Source: Stenotrophomonas sp. YIM B06876 (lineage in GTDB: Bacteria > Pseudomonadota > Gammaproteobacteria > Xanthomonadales > Xanthomonadaceae). From it: a stretch of 64,000 nucleotides of DNA. How positions within the stretch are numbered: position 1 is the stretch's first letter; every line of letters begins with the position of its first letter. A program made the translations under genes and the position numbers. The DNA lies in contig NZ_JAUJUJ010000004.1 of assembly GCF_030711595.1 (NCBI RefSeq), positions 64,622 through 128,621 of the forward strand. Reading direction: 5' to 3'. Shown piece after piece: positions 33,065 to 41,768 of the stretch. The notes under the pieces were generated by a model that was given only the letters and a program-made list of their open reading frames with translations, made no database searches and was not told the origin of the DNA.

Positions 33065-33778
33065 TCAGACCGCAGCGGCGGCCAGCTCGTGCAGCCGGCC
33101 TTCGCGCAATTCCAGCACCCGGTCCAGCTTGCGGGCCAGACTGCGGTCGTGGGTGACCAGTACCAGGCTGGTCCGGTGCGCGCGGTTCAACTCCAGCATC
33201 AGCTCGAACACCGTGGCGGCGGTCTTGTCATCCAGATTGCCGGTCGGCTCGTCGCCCAGCACGCAGGCCGGTCGATTGACCAGCGCCCGCGCCACTGCCG
33301 CGCGCTGGCGTTCGCCGCCAGACAGCTCGCCGGGCTTGTGCTCCAGCCGGTGGCCCAGCCCGACGGATTCCAGCAACGCCAGCGCCCGCGCCCGTGCATC
33401 CCCCACTTCGGCGCCCCCCAGCAGCACCGGCATCATCACGTTTTCCAACGCGGTGAATTCCGGCAGCAGGTGATGGAACTGGTAGACGAAACCCAGCGCG
33501 CGGTTGCGCAGCTGGCCGCGCGCGGTATCCGAAAGCCGCGACATGCGCTGGCCGGCCACATAGACCTCGCCGGCGGTGGGAACATCCAGCCCGCCCAGCA
33601 GGTGCAGCAAGGTGCTCTTGCCGGCACCGGAGGCACCCACGATCGCCACGGTTTCGCCCGCGGCCACCTGCAGTTCCAGGCCGTCAAACACCGGCGTGCG
33701 CATCTTGCCTTCGGCGTAGGTCTTGCCGAGCCGTTCGGCGCGGATCACGGTTTCCATTGCAATACTGGCCTCATTCAT
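33065..33778 (-). CDS. lolD: Lipoprotein-releasing ABC transporter ATP-binding protein LolD
   Basis: A 237-residue ABC ATPase. Walker A is GASGAGKST, the signature is [15 protein letters not shown] and Walker B is [12 protein letters not shown]. The LolD-type block [18 protein letters not shown] separates it from other MacB-like ATPases. It powers release of outer-membrane lipoproteins from the inner membrane to LolA. The start given overlaps the permease gene by 8 bp; a second ATG at 33757 ([12 protein letters not shown]) is equally plausible. Confidence 0.94.
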   Translation of the reverse strand: MNEASIAMETVIRAERLGKTYAEGKMRTPVFDGLELQVAAGETVAIVGASGAGKSTLLHLLGGLDVPTAGEVYVAGQRMSRLSDTARGQLRNRALGFVYQFHHLLPEFTALENVMMPVLLGGAEVGDARARALALLESVGLGHRLEHKPGELSGGERQRAAVARALVNRPACVLGDEPTGNLDDKTAATVFELMLELNRAHRTSLVLVTHDRSLARKLDRVLELREGRLHELAAAAV

Positions 33779-35012
33779 AGCGCAGCGCCTCGGCCGGCTG
33801 GGTGCGGGCGGCGCGCCACGCCGGGTACAGCGTGGCCAGGAAACTCATCAGCAACGCGACCAGGGTGATCACCACGATGTCGCCACTTTGCATGTCGGTC
33901 GGCAGCCCGGTGATGTAATACACATCCTCCGGCAGCAGCTTGATGTTGAACGCCGCCTCGATCAGGCCCAGGATGCGCTCCAGATTCAAGGTCAGGGCGA
34001 TGCCGCCGACCACCCCGGCAATGGTGCCGAACACACCAATCAGCGTGCCCTGCACCATGAACACCTGCATCACCCCTCCCGGGGTCAGGCCCAGCGTGCG
34101 CAGGATGGCGATATCGGCCTGCTTGTCGGTCACCAGCATCACCTGCGAGGACACCAGGTTGAAGGCGCCCATGGCGATGATCAGTGACAGCAGGATGCCC
34201 ATCACCGTCTTTTCCATGCGCAGCGAGTGGTAGAGATTGGCGTTCTGCTGGGTCCAGTCGCTGACCCGGTAATAGCCCTGCAGCTTCAGCGCCAGGTCGC
34301 GCGCCACGGTGTAGGCCTGGTCCATGTCATGCAGCCTCAGCCGCACCCCGGTCACGCCATCCACCCGCAGCACCCGTTCCAGATCCTGCATGTTGACGAA
34401 GGCCACGCCGCGATCGATCTCGTTGTAGCCGGCTTCGAAAATGCCGGAGACCTTGAACCGTTTGGTGCGCGCCATTGCGCCCACCGGCGTGCCCTGGATC
34501 TCGGCCAGCGTCGCCACCACGCTGTCGCCCACTCCCACGCCCAGCCAGGTTGCCAGCTCTTGCCCGAGCAGGATGTTGAACTCCCCCGGCTGCAGGCTGT
34601 CGAGCGAGCCCTGCTTCAGCTTCTGCCCGATCACCGACACCTTCGGCTCCTGCGCCGGATCGATGCCCTGCACGATTGCACCCTGCACGCGTGGCCCGGC
34701 CAGCATGCCCTGGATCTCGATATAGGGCGCCGCGCCTGCCACGCGCGGGTCTTTCATCGCGATATCCACGGCGCGCTGCCAGTCGGCCATCGGCGCGCCG
34801 TCGCTGGTAACGGTGGCGTGCGCGGACATCTGCAGCAGGCGGTCGCGGATTTCCTTCTGGAAACCGCTCATCACCGCCAGCGTGGTGATCAGCACCGTGA
34901 CCCCGAGCGCGATGCCGAGGATCGATGCCATCGAGATGAAGGAAATGAAACCGTTGCGGCGTTTGGCGCGCAGATAGCGCAATCCGATTGCGACAGGAAT
35001 GGGTTTGAACAT
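33771..35012 (-). CDS. Lipoprotein-releasing ABC transporter permease LolC/LolE
   Basis: A 413-residue inner-membrane permease with one amino-terminal helix (about 22-50, opening [19 protein letters not shown]), a ~220-residue periplasmic domain and three carboxyl helices ending [13 protein letters not shown]. The amino motif is diagnostic for LolC/LolE. Only one such gene lies beside lolD, so it may be a LolF-type subunit that serves both roles as a homodimer, unless a second copy exists elsewhere. It is cotranscribed with lolD by overlap. Confidence 0.9.
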   Translation of the reverse strand: MFKPIPVAIGLRYLRAKRRNGFISFISMASILGIALGVTVLITTLAVMSGFQKEIRDRLLQMSAHATVTSDGAPMADWQRAVDIAMKDPRVAGAAPYIEIQGMLAGPRVQGAIVQGIDPAQEPKVSVIGQKLKQGSLDSLQPGEFNILLGQELATWLGVGVGDSVVATLAEIQGTPVGAMARTKRFKVSGIFEAGYNEIDRGVAFVNMQDLERVLRVDGVTGVRLRLHDMDQAYTVARDLALKLQGYYRVSDWTQQNANLYHSLRMEKTVMGILLSLIIAMGAFNLVSSQVMLVTDKQADIAILRTLGLTPGGVMQVFMVQGTLIGVFGTIAGVVGGIALTLNLERILGLIEAAFNIKLLPEDVYYITGLPTDMQSGDIVVITLVALLMSFLATLYPAWRAARTQPAEALRYE

Positions 35013-35035
35013 GCGCTTCAGCCAGTCAGAGGCGA

Positions 35036-35485
35036 CTATGGTGCCACTTGCCGGGGCAACTGCGAAACGCGCCGTGCCTCCAGGACCAGCCGCAGTTCAC
35101 GTCGCTGCAGCCGGGTCAACGTATCAGGCCAGAACAGCAGCTGCCGGCGCCGGCGCAGATCACACCATGACAGCACCGTCAGCGGACCACGGCACTGCAG
35201 TTGCAGCGCGGTTATCGCCTCGCCGTCGACGTGGGCGGGCCGCTCGCCTCGGGGAATCACCAGGGTGCGGCGTGGACGCCGATATTCGCGCGCGACCAGA
35301 ACCAGCGCCGCCAGTGCCGCGGCAGGCGCGGCTGCCCACATCGCGGCGGTGGGCATTTCAGAATGCGTGATCGCCAGCGGCGCCAGCGTACCGAGCAGCA
35401 GCAGCGCGCCCGACAGCCAGCGCGAGGGCCGCCACTCAAGCCGGCAAGGCGCGGATATAGGCGATGAGTTGTGCCTGTTGCGCAT
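35036..35485 (-). CDS. YgfX-like membrane protein
   Basis: A 149-residue protein with two adjacent membrane helices (about 24-62) and a basic cytoplasmic tail, ending [27 protein letters not shown]. Layout and position after sdhE match YgfX/CptA proteins, which in E. coli were described as the membrane partner of SdhE (CptB) in a debated toxin-antitoxin proposal. The first ATG overlaps the sdhE coding sequence by 50 bp; no better start exists before the conserved [11 protein letters not shown]. Confidence 0.75.
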   Translation of the reverse strand: MRNRHNSSPISAPCRLEWRPSRWLSGALLLLGTLAPLAITHSEMPTAAMWAAAPAAALAALVLVAREYRRPRRTLVIPRGERPAHVDGEAITALQLQCRGPLTVLSWCDLRRRRQLLFWPDTLTRLQRRELRLVLEARRVSQLPRQVAP

Positions 35486-35690
35486 CGGGACAAGCCTCGT
35501 AGCCCATGGACCAGCGCCACAATTTATCGTCTTCGCTGTCCAGCAGCTGTAGGAAAACCTCGCGTTCGTCGGCAGGCGCCTGCGCCCACCGCCGGTCCAG
35601 GTAACGGCCGAACAGCTGGTCGAGCTCGCGCATGCCGCGCCGGCAACGCCAACGCAGCTTCTTGAGCAGGACTTCTTCTTCGTTGTTCAT
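35436..35690 (-). CDS. sdhE: FAD assembly factor SdhE
   Basis: An 84-residue small helical protein that promotes covalent attachment of FAD to SdhA. The conserved [15 protein letters not shown] motif (about residues 17-31) is present, as are [15 protein letters not shown] and a carboxyl QLIAYIRAL. The ATG at 35690 follows an AAGGTG site; a GTG one codon upstream is less likely. It lies 120 bp downstream of sdhB, past a hairpin, and overlaps the YgfX-like gene. Confidence 0.93.
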   Translation of the reverse strand: MNNEEEVLLKKLRWRCRRGMRELDQLFGRYLDRRWAQAPADEREVFLQLLDSEDDKLWRWSMGYEACPDAQQAQLIAYIRALPA

Positions 35691-35729
35691 CACTCACCTT
35701 TGCCACTGGCCACCTCCGCAACGCGGGTG

Positions 35730-35767
35730 GCACAAACAAAGACGGCACCGGACAGAAGACCGGTGCC
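35730..35767 (-). terminator. Terminator-like hairpin between sdhB and sdhE
   Basis: An 8-bp stem, GGCACCGG with CCGGTGCC, has an 8-base loop; on the minus strand GTCTTTGTTTGTGCC follows. It lies 43 bases past the sdhB stop and could end or attenuate the sdh transcript ahead of sdhE-ygfX. Confidence 0.6.
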
Positions 35768-35810
35768 GCCAGCGTCACAAGCCCGTAACGGCCTCGTGCA
35801 ATCGACTGCG

Positions 35811-36596
35811 TCAGGCGCGGCGCGCCATCATCAACTTCTTGATTTCCGCGATCGCCAGCGCCGGGTTCAAGCCCTTCGGACAGGTCCGTGCACAGTTCAT
35901 GATCGTGTGGCAACGGTACAGCTTGAACGGATCTTCCAGATCGTCCAGGCGCGCACCGGTGTCCTCATCGCGCGAATCGATGATCCAGCGATAGGCCTGC
36001 AACAGGATCGCCGGGCCCAGGTAACGCTCGCCGTTCCACCAGTAGCTCGGGCAGCTGGTCGAGCAGCAGGCGCACAGGATGCACTCGTACAGGCCATCTA
36101 GCTTCTTGCGGTCTTCCGGCGACTGCAGGCGTTCACGGTCCGACGGCGCCGGGGTCTGGGTGCGGATCCACGGCTTGATCGAGGCGTACTGCGCGTAGAA
36201 GTGGGTCAGATCCGGCACCAGATCCTTGACCACGTCCATATGCGGCAACGGGTAGATCGGCACTTCGGCCTTGCCACAATCGGCAATGGCACGGGTGCAG
36301 GCCAGGGTGTTGGTGCCATCGATGTTCATCGCGCACGAGCCGCAGATACCCTCGCGGCAGGAACGGCGGAACGTCAGGGTCGGATCGATCTCGTTCTTGA
36401 TCTTGATCAGCGCGTCCAGAACCATCGGGCCGCACGCATCGAGATCGATCTCGTAGGTGTCGGTGCGGGGATTCTGGTCGTCGTCCGGACTCCAGCGGTA
36501 CACCTTGAAGGTGCGCAGATTCTTGCCGCCGGTAGCGGACGGAAAGTGCTTGCCCTTGGTGATGCGGGAGTTCTTCGGGAGTGCGAATTCAGCCAT
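35811..36596 (-). CDS. sdhB: Succinate dehydrogenase iron-sulfur subunit
   Basis: A 261-residue subunit. The 2Fe-2S domain carries [21 protein letters not shown], and the 4Fe-4S/3Fe-4S domain carries [17 protein letters not shown] and [17 protein letters not shown]. It passes electrons from SdhA flavin to ubiquinone at the inner membrane (complex II). It lies 18 bp after sdhA in a C-D-A-B operon. Confidence 0.97.
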   Translation of the reverse strand: MAEFALPKNSRITKGKHFPSATGGKNLRTFKVYRWSPDDDQNPRTDTYEIDLDACGPMVLDALIKIKNEIDPTLTFRRSCREGICGSCAMNIDGTNTLACTRAIADCGKAEVPIYPLPHMDVVKDLVPDLTHFYAQYASIKPWIRTQTPAPSDRERLQSPEDRKKLDGLYECILCACCSTSCPSYWWNGERYLGPAILLQAYRWIIDSRDEDTGARLDDLEDPFKLYRCHTIMNCARTCPKGLNPALAIAEIKKLMMARRA

Positions 36597-36614
36597 TTTC
36601 TCTATTCTCCCGGA

Positions 36615-38405
36615 TCAGTAGACGCGCGGCTTCGGCGGGACCACGTCCACGTCCTTGGTCAACGTGTACATGTGCACCGGACGGTAGTCGAAGCTGCACT
36701 TGCCCTTGTCATCGACGGTCACCAGCGTGTGCTTCTGCCAGTTGACGTCATCGCGCTCCGGATAGTCCTCGTGCGCATGCGCGCCACGGCTTTCCTTGCG
36801 CTGTTCGGCCGAGTTGATGGTCGCCACCGCGTTGAGCAGCAGGTTGTTCAACTCGTAGGTTTCGATCAGGTCCGAATTCCACACCAGCGAACGGTCGGAG
36901 ACCTTGACGTCCTGGAACGAATCGAACACTTCGGCCATCTTCTGGCAGCCCTCAGCCAGCGTCTTGCTGGTGCGGAACACGGCGGCGTCGGCCTGCATCG
37001 TGCGCTGCATGCGGTCGCGGATGACCGAGGTCGCGGTGTCACCATCAGCGTGGCGCAGCTTGTCCAGCAGGCCCAGCGCCTTGTCGCAGGCGTCGGACGG
37101 CAGCAGCTTGTGCGGCGCGCCCGATTTGATCGTGGCGGCACAGCGGTTGGCCACCGCACGGCCGAACACGACCAGGTCGAGCAGCGAGTTGGAGCCCAGG
37201 CGGTTGGCGCCGTGCACCGACACGCAGGCCGCTTCACCTATCGCGTACAGGCCCGGCACCACGGCATCGTTGTTGTCGCCGACCTTGCGCACCACTTCGC
37301 CGTGGTAGTTGGTCGGGATGCCGCCCATGTTGTAGTGCACGGTCGGAATGACCGGGATCGGCTGCTTGTGCACGTCCACGCCAGCAAAGATGCGCGCGCT
37401 TTCGGCAATGCCCGGCAGCTTCTCGTCGATCACGCCCGGCCCCAGGTGGGTCAGGTCGAGCAGGATGTGGTCCTTGTGCTCGCCGACGCCACGGCCTTCG
37501 CGGATCTCGATGGTCATCGAACGCGACACCACGTCGCGCGAGGCCAGATCCTTGTAGTGCGGTGCGTAGCGCTCCATGAAGCGCTCGCCATTGCTGTTGC
37601 GCAGGATGCCGCCCTCGCCCCGCACCCCTTCGGTGATCAGGCAGCCGGCGCCATAGATGCCGGTCGGGTGGAACTGCACGAACTCCATGTCCTGCAGCGG
37701 CAGGCCGGCACGGGCGACCAGACCACCGCCGTCGCCGGTGCAGGTATGGGCCGAGGTGGCACTGAAGTAGGCGCGGCCGTAGCCGCCGGTGGCCAGCACC
37801 ACACCGTGCGAACGGAACAGGTGCAGGGTGCCTTCGGCCATGTCCAGCGCGAGCACGCCGCGGCAGACGCCTTCCTCGTCCATGATCAGGTCGAGCGCGA
37901 AATACTCGATCATGAAACGCGCGTTGTGCGCCAGCGACTGCTGGTACAGCGTGTGCAGCATGGCGTGGCCGGTACGGTCGGCGGCGGCGCAGGTCCGCTG
38001 CGCGGACGGACCTTCACCGTACTTGGTGGTCATGCCGCCAAACGGGCGCTGGTAGATCTTGCCGTCTTCGGTGCGCGAGAACGGAACGCCGTAGTGCTCC
38101 AGCTCGATGATGGCCGGAATCGCTTCGCGGCACATGTACTCGATGGCGTCCTGGTCACCCAGCCAATCCGAACCCTTGATGGTGTCGTAGAAGTGGTAGC
38201 GCCAGTCGTCTTCGCCCATGTTGCCGAGCGCGGCGGAAATGCCACCCTGCGCGGCCACGGTGTGCGAACGGGTCGGAAAGACCTTGGTAATGCAGACGGT
38301 CTGCAGGCCCTTTTCGGCAAGGCCGAAGGTCGCGCGCAGACCGGCACCACCGGCGCCGACGACGACCATGTCGCATTTGTGTTCAGTGATCTTGTAGGCG
38401 GACAT
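36615..38405 (-). CDS. sdhA: Succinate dehydrogenase flavoprotein subunit
   Basis: A 596-residue catalytic subunit that oxidises succinate to fumarate. The Rossmann motif [12 protein letters not shown] is near the start, the covalent FAD histidine lies in [19 protein letters not shown], and active-site blocks [21 protein letters not shown] and [14 protein letters not shown] are intact. It sits between sdhD (4 bp) and sdhB. Its FAD assembly factors SdhE and SdhAF4 flank the operon. Confidence 0.98.
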   Translation of the reverse strand: MSAYKITEHKCDMVVVGAGGAGLRATFGLAEKGLQTVCITKVFPTRSHTVAAQGGISAALGNMGEDDWRYHFYDTIKGSDWLGDQDAIEYMCREAIPAIIELEHYGVPFSRTEDGKIYQRPFGGMTTKYGEGPSAQRTCAAADRTGHAMLHTLYQQSLAHNARFMIEYFALDLIMDEEGVCRGVLALDMAEGTLHLFRSHGVVLATGGYGRAYFSATSAHTCTGDGGGLVARAGLPLQDMEFVQFHPTGIYGAGCLITEGVRGEGGILRNSNGERFMERYAPHYKDLASRDVVSRSMTIEIREGRGVGEHKDHILLDLTHLGPGVIDEKLPGIAESARIFAGVDVHKQPIPVIPTVHYNMGGIPTNYHGEVVRKVGDNNDAVVPGLYAIGEAACVSVHGANRLGSNSLLDLVVFGRAVANRCAATIKSGAPHKLLPSDACDKALGLLDKLRHADGDTATSVIRDRMQRTMQADAAVFRTSKTLAEGCQKMAEVFDSFQDVKVSDRSLVWNSDLIETYELNNLLLNAVATINSAEQRKESRGAHAHEDYPERDDVNWQKHTLVTVDDKGKCSFDYRPVHMYTLTKDVDVVPPKPRVY

Positions 38406-38409
38406 CTAA

Positions 38410-38793
38410 TCAGTTCCCTAACGCGATGCGGGCGACCGCAAAGATGCTGACGATCGCGCCGACCACGGCGACGAACTTCACCGTGGTCTGCAGCGCCAGA
38501 GCCAGCAGCGAGTTGTGGATGTAGTCTTCCAGCACGATCTGCAGGCCGAGCTGGGCGTGCCAGAACATGGCCACCAGGAAGCCGACCAGCAGCATTGCAT
38601 TCCACGGCTTGGCCACCGCTTCGGTGGCGCTCACGTAGTCGGCGCCGATCAGGCCCAGCACAAACACCAGGAACCAGATGGCCAGGAAGACCAGCGCCGT
38701 GGCGGTCAGGCGCTGGTGGACGAAATGCTCGGTACCGGACTTGGCGCTGCCCAGTCCACGCGCATTCTTGAGCGGAGTGCGGTAACGGCTCAT
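38410..38793 (-). CDS. sdhD: Succinate dehydrogenase membrane anchor subunit SdhD
   Basis: A 127-residue membrane protein with three helices. The conserved HQRLTATALVFLAIW opens helix 1, and the haem/quinone region HAQLGLQIVLEDYIH is in helix 2. The ATG at 38793 overlaps the sdhC stop by 4 bp (ATGA). It anchors SdhAB and helps form the ubiquinone site. Confidence 0.94.
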   Translation of the reverse strand: MSRYRTPLKNARGLGSAKSGTEHFVHQRLTATALVFLAIWFLVFVLGLIGADYVSATEAVAKPWNAMLLVGFLVAMFWHAQLGLQIVLEDYIHNSLLALALQTTVKFVAVVGAIVSIFAVARIALGN

Positions 38794-39182
38794 ACGCCAC
38801 CTCCCAGACAGACATACACCCAGATCGCCGCGGTGATCAGCAGGCTGCCGATGACCGACATCCAGCTGCTGCGGATGAAAACGGGAATGCTGAAGCCGAT
38901 CGCGAAGTCCTGCACGATGTGGCGGATGCCGTTGCACAGGTGATAGGCGAACGCCCAGCTCCAGGCAAACAGGAACAGCTGGCCATACCAGGCCCCGGCA
39001 TGGCCGGTGAAGCAGTTCCAGGATTCGGGGCCCATCATCAGGGCGAGCAGGCCGCCGGCGATGATCAAGGCTCCAACAGACAGGAAGATGCCGGTGGCTC
39101 GATGCAGGATCGAGGTGGCCATCTGGATCTGCCAGCGATACACCTGAAGGTGCGGGGAAAGGGGGCGTGGTCGGGTCGCCAT
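38790..39182 (-). CDS. sdhC: Succinate dehydrogenase cytochrome b556 subunit SdhC
   Basis: A 130-residue membrane protein with three helices. RPLSPHLQVYRWQIQMATSI, the HRATGIFLS quinone-site motif and the haem-ligand region HLCNGIRHIVQDF are all present. It is the first gene of the sdhCDAB operon and lies 56 bp downstream of the sdhAF4 gene on the same strand. Confidence 0.96.
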   Translation of the reverse strand: MATRPRPLSPHLQVYRWQIQMATSILHRATGIFLSVGALIIAGGLLALMMGPESWNCFTGHAGAWYGQLFLFAWSWAFAYHLCNGIRHIVQDFAIGFSIPVFIRSSWMSVIGSLLITAAIWVYVCLGGGV

Positions 39183-39238
39183 TTGCTGCGCTCGTTTTCT
39201 CGGCTGGGCGGCGTGGGGCCGCGTTGGCTCAATGCTGA

Positions 39239-39412
39239 TCAGAAATCGATGCAGCGTCCATTTTTCTCCCAGTCACCATATCGCACCGGATCAAGTCCGC
39301 CGCGACCACCGATTTCCTCGGGCACCGGCGGCGGCTCGGGACGTGGAGATGTCGCGGGTGCCAGCGGCGCTTCAGTTTCGGAATCTGGAGAGGGGGTTGT
39401 TTGGCCTATCAT
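39239..39412 (-). CDS. Succinate dehydrogenase assembly factor 4 (DUF1674)
   Basis: A 57-residue protein with a Pro/Glu-rich amino half and the DUF1674 signature EEIGGRGGLDPVRYGDWEKN, followed by GRCIDF, at its end. In mitochondria SdhAF4 binds the free flavoprotein subunit and shields it from oxidation before SdhB joins; bacterial homologues are presumed to do the same. The ATG at 39412 is preferred over one 7 codons upstream. It lies immediately upstream of sdhC, which supports the assignment. Confidence 0.88.
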   Translation of the reverse strand: MIGQTTPSPDSETEAPLAPATSPRPEPPPVPEEIGGRGGLDPVRYGDWEKNGRCIDF

Positions 39413-39451
39413 TGTCGGTCTCGCAACGCACAAATTTTAGTCCCCGTTCAC

Positions 39452-40321
39452 GTGTCTGACAACCTGCCATCCCCATTCAGTGGCTTTTGCACGCTGGCCA
39501 CCTCGCAAGTCGTCGCCCTTTCCGGCGCCGACGCCCTCGCCTTTGCCCAGGCCCAATTCGCCAGCGACATCCTCGCGCTGGCCGATGGCCACTGGCAATG
39601 GAGCACCTGGCTGTCCGCCAAAGGCCGCGTCCTCAGTGTTTTCCAGCTGTTGCGGCTCGATGCGCGGAACCTGCTGCTGTTGCACCACGATGGTGACGCC
39701 GTGGCGGTGGTCGAGCAGCTGCGCCGGTTCGTGTTCCGCCGCAAGCTCAGCATCAGCCTTGACGAGGAACGGGCGGTGACGGCGGGCATGTGCGCGCCGC
39801 GACAGGCCCACGCTGCGCGCATTGCGCAGCTGGACGATGCAACGCTGGAGCTGGATGTGGGCGCAGCGGTGATGCCGCGCACAGTGCGCGTCGTTTGCCG
39901 CGCCGTGACGGACCTCCCCCACGATGGCGACAGCGATCAGGCGCTGGCCTGGCGTCAATCCGATCTGCGTTACGGCCTGCCGCGGCTGGACCCCTCGCAG
40001 AGCGGGCAGTGGACGCCGCAGCAACTGGGGCTGGACCGGCTGGCCGCTTACAGCGTCAGGAAAGGCTGCTATCCCGGCCAGGAAATCGTCGCCCGCACCC
40101 ATTTCCTGGGCAAGGCCAAACGCTCGCTGCAGCTGTTGCAGACCTGCGGCAGCGCTGTTGCCGGCACCGCGGTGACCCAGCACGGCGTCACCGTAGGCAC
40201 CGTCGCCAGCAGCGCCGGTGCACTGGCGCTTGCCGTATTGCCGCTGGAACTGGAAGGAACCGTGGAAGTCGATGGCCACCCCGCCCCGGCCATCGCGCTG
40301 CTGGACGGACTGGCGCGCTGA
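39452..40321 (+). CDS. ygfZ: tRNA-modifying/folate-binding protein YgfZ
   Basis: A 289-residue protein of the YgfZ/GcvT-like family, which helps assemble or repair certain iron-sulfur enzymes using tetrahydrofolate. The signature KGCYPGQEIVARTHFLGKAKR begins at Lys204 and holds the conserved cysteine. I chose the GTG at 39452 (VSDNLPSPF) since homology begins there and no ATG is suitably placed; the start is moderately certain. It diverges from sdhAF4 with only 39 bp between starts. Confidence 0.9.
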   Translation: MSDNLPSPFSGFCTLATSQVVALSGADALAFAQAQFASDILALADGHWQWSTWLSAKGRVLSVFQLLRLDARNLLLLHHDGDAVAVVEQLRRFVFRRKLSISLDEERAVTAGMCAPRQAHAARIAQLDDATLELDVGAAVMPRTVRVVCRAVTDLPHDGDSDQALAWRQSDLRYGLPRLDPSQSGQWTPQQLGLDRLAAYSVRKGCYPGQEIVARTHFLGKAKRSLQLLQTCGSAVAGTAVTQHGVTVGTVASSAGALALAVLPLELEGTVEVDGHPAPAIALLDGLAR

Positions 40322-40327
40322 TCAACC

Positions 40328-41416
40328 CTAACCGCTGGCCACCAGCAGGCGGTCACCGGAATCGGCAGCAAAAAAATGCAGCGCCGGCGGATGCACCGCC
40401 ACCTCGATCTGCTGGCCGATAGCCGGCAACACCTGCGGCGCGACCCGCATCACCAGCGGCTGCTCCTGGCAGTGCATGTTGACGAAGATCTCGTTGCCGA
40501 CCGGCTCGATCCCTTCCACCTGCGCGGCAAACCCGGCACCGGGCTGCAGATGTTCGGGGCGCACCCCGACCACCAGCTCATGCCCCAACCACGTCTGCTC
40601 CACCGCGGCGGCTCCCAGCGGAATGACCCGGCCCTCACCCTGGTCCAGCACCACCTGGCCGGCGCCCTCGCGCCGCAACACACCGCGCAGGAAATTCATC
40701 GCCGGGCTACCGAGGAACCCGGCGACAAACAGATTGGCCGGATGCTGGTACAGCGCCATCGGCGTATCGATCTGCTGCACCACCCCGTCGTTGAGCACCA
40801 CGATGCGCTGGCCCAGCGTCATCGCTTCGACCTGGTCATGGGTCACATAGATCATCGTGGTGCCGAGCTTGCGGTGCAGCTGCGCGATCTCGGTGCGCAC
40901 CGAGTGCCGCAGTTTGGCATCCAGGTTGGACAGCGGCTCATCCAGCAGGAACACCGCCGGCTCGCGCACCAGCGCCCGGCCGAGCGCGACCCGCTGCCGC
41001 TGCCCACCCGACATGGCTCGCGGCAATGTATCGAGCAACGGCGTCAGCCCCAGGGTCTCGGCGGCCGCGGCCACCCGCTGCCTGACCGTGGCCTTGTCGA
41101 AACCGCGCAACTTCAATCCGAAGGCCAGGTTCTCCGCCACGGTCATGTGCGGGTACAGCGCATAGTTCTGGAACACCATGGCGATATCGCGATCCTTCGG
41201 CGCGACGTCGTTGAGCACGCGTCCGTCAATCGTCAACGTGCCGCCGCTGATGTCTTCCAGCCCCGCCACCATCCGCAACAGGGTCGACTTGCCACAGCCG
41301 GACGGCCCCACCAGCACCAGCAGCTCGCCGTCACCGGTCTCGAAGCTGGCATCGCGCACCGCGACCTGGCCGTTGTCATAGACCTTGCGCACATTGTCGA
41401 ACCGCACTTTCGCCAT
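40328..41416 (-). CDS. ugpC: MalK/UgpC-type sugar ABC transporter ATP-binding protein
   Basis: A 362-residue CUT1-class ABC ATPase. Walker A is GPSGCGKST (37-45), the signature is MSGGQRQRVALGRALV, Walker B is VFLLDEPLSNLD, and the H-loop is YVTHDQVEAM. A carboxyl OB/TOBE regulatory domain follows (about 235-362) with VVGVRPEHL. No permease or binding protein is adjacent. Such stand-alone ATPases (MsiK-like) can energise several sugar importers; the permease pair at 51.0-52.7 kb lacks its own ATPase. ATG at 41416 is given; one codon upstream is possible. The gene symbol follows the family only. Confidence 0.9.
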   Translation of the reverse strand: MAKVRFDNVRKVYDNGQVAVRDASFETGDGELLVLVGPSGCGKSTLLRMVAGLEDISGGTLTIDGRVLNDVAPKDRDIAMVFQNYALYPHMTVAENLAFGLKLRGFDKATVRQRVAAAAETLGLTPLLDTLPRAMSGGQRQRVALGRALVREPAVFLLDEPLSNLDAKLRHSVRTEIAQLHRKLGTTMIYVTHDQVEAMTLGQRIVVLNDGVVQQIDTPMALYQHPANLFVAGFLGSPAMNFLRGVLRREGAGQVVLDQGEGRVIPLGAAAVEQTWLGHELVVGVRPEHLQPGAGFAAQVEGIEPVGNEIFVNMHCQEQPLVMRVAPQVLPAIGQQIEVAVHPPALHFFAADSGDRLLVASG

Positions 41417-41768
41417 CATCCACCTCGTCGCCTTGCCATTGCCGCACCGCCCCATGTCGCCAGCGGCAGGTCGAACGCGGCAGCCCGGAAGCGAGCTGCG
41501 CCATATCGATACAGTAGAAACATCTTGCCATGCACAGGTTTTCACATGGCACCATCAGACTGACGGCATCGGCGCGCGATCACCCACCCGTTGCCGGCAA
41601 CATCCACTGCCGGCAGATCCGGCCCCGAGAGAATGACGAGTCCCACCCGCCCGTCAGGGATCGAGCGCGCAGGTTGGCGTCCGGACGAGGGAAGCGGGCC
41701 AATGAATCCAGGCCCGTGGTCGCCCCCTGGAAAGCTCCCGATATCACTGGAAAAGGCGATTGATAACG
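41417..41768. promoter_or_regulatory. Divergent control region of ugpC and zwf
   Basis: About 350 non-coding bases between two divergent starts. It holds an inverted repeat TGCCATG (41526-41532)/CATGGCA (41545-41551). It also holds two adjacent palindromes, GTTGCCGGCAAC (41590-41601) and CTGCCGGCAG (41607-41616), whose TGCCGGCA cores are 16 bp apart. I do not see a clear HexR-type box. These are candidate sites for a regulator linking sugar uptake to the Entner-Doudoroff operon. Confidence 0.45.

Noticed and set aside
32994..33473. Possible basic peptide opening MMRLFKRRRKC upstream of and over lolD
   Set aside because: It runs antisense through lolD with shadow-like composition and no ribosome site.
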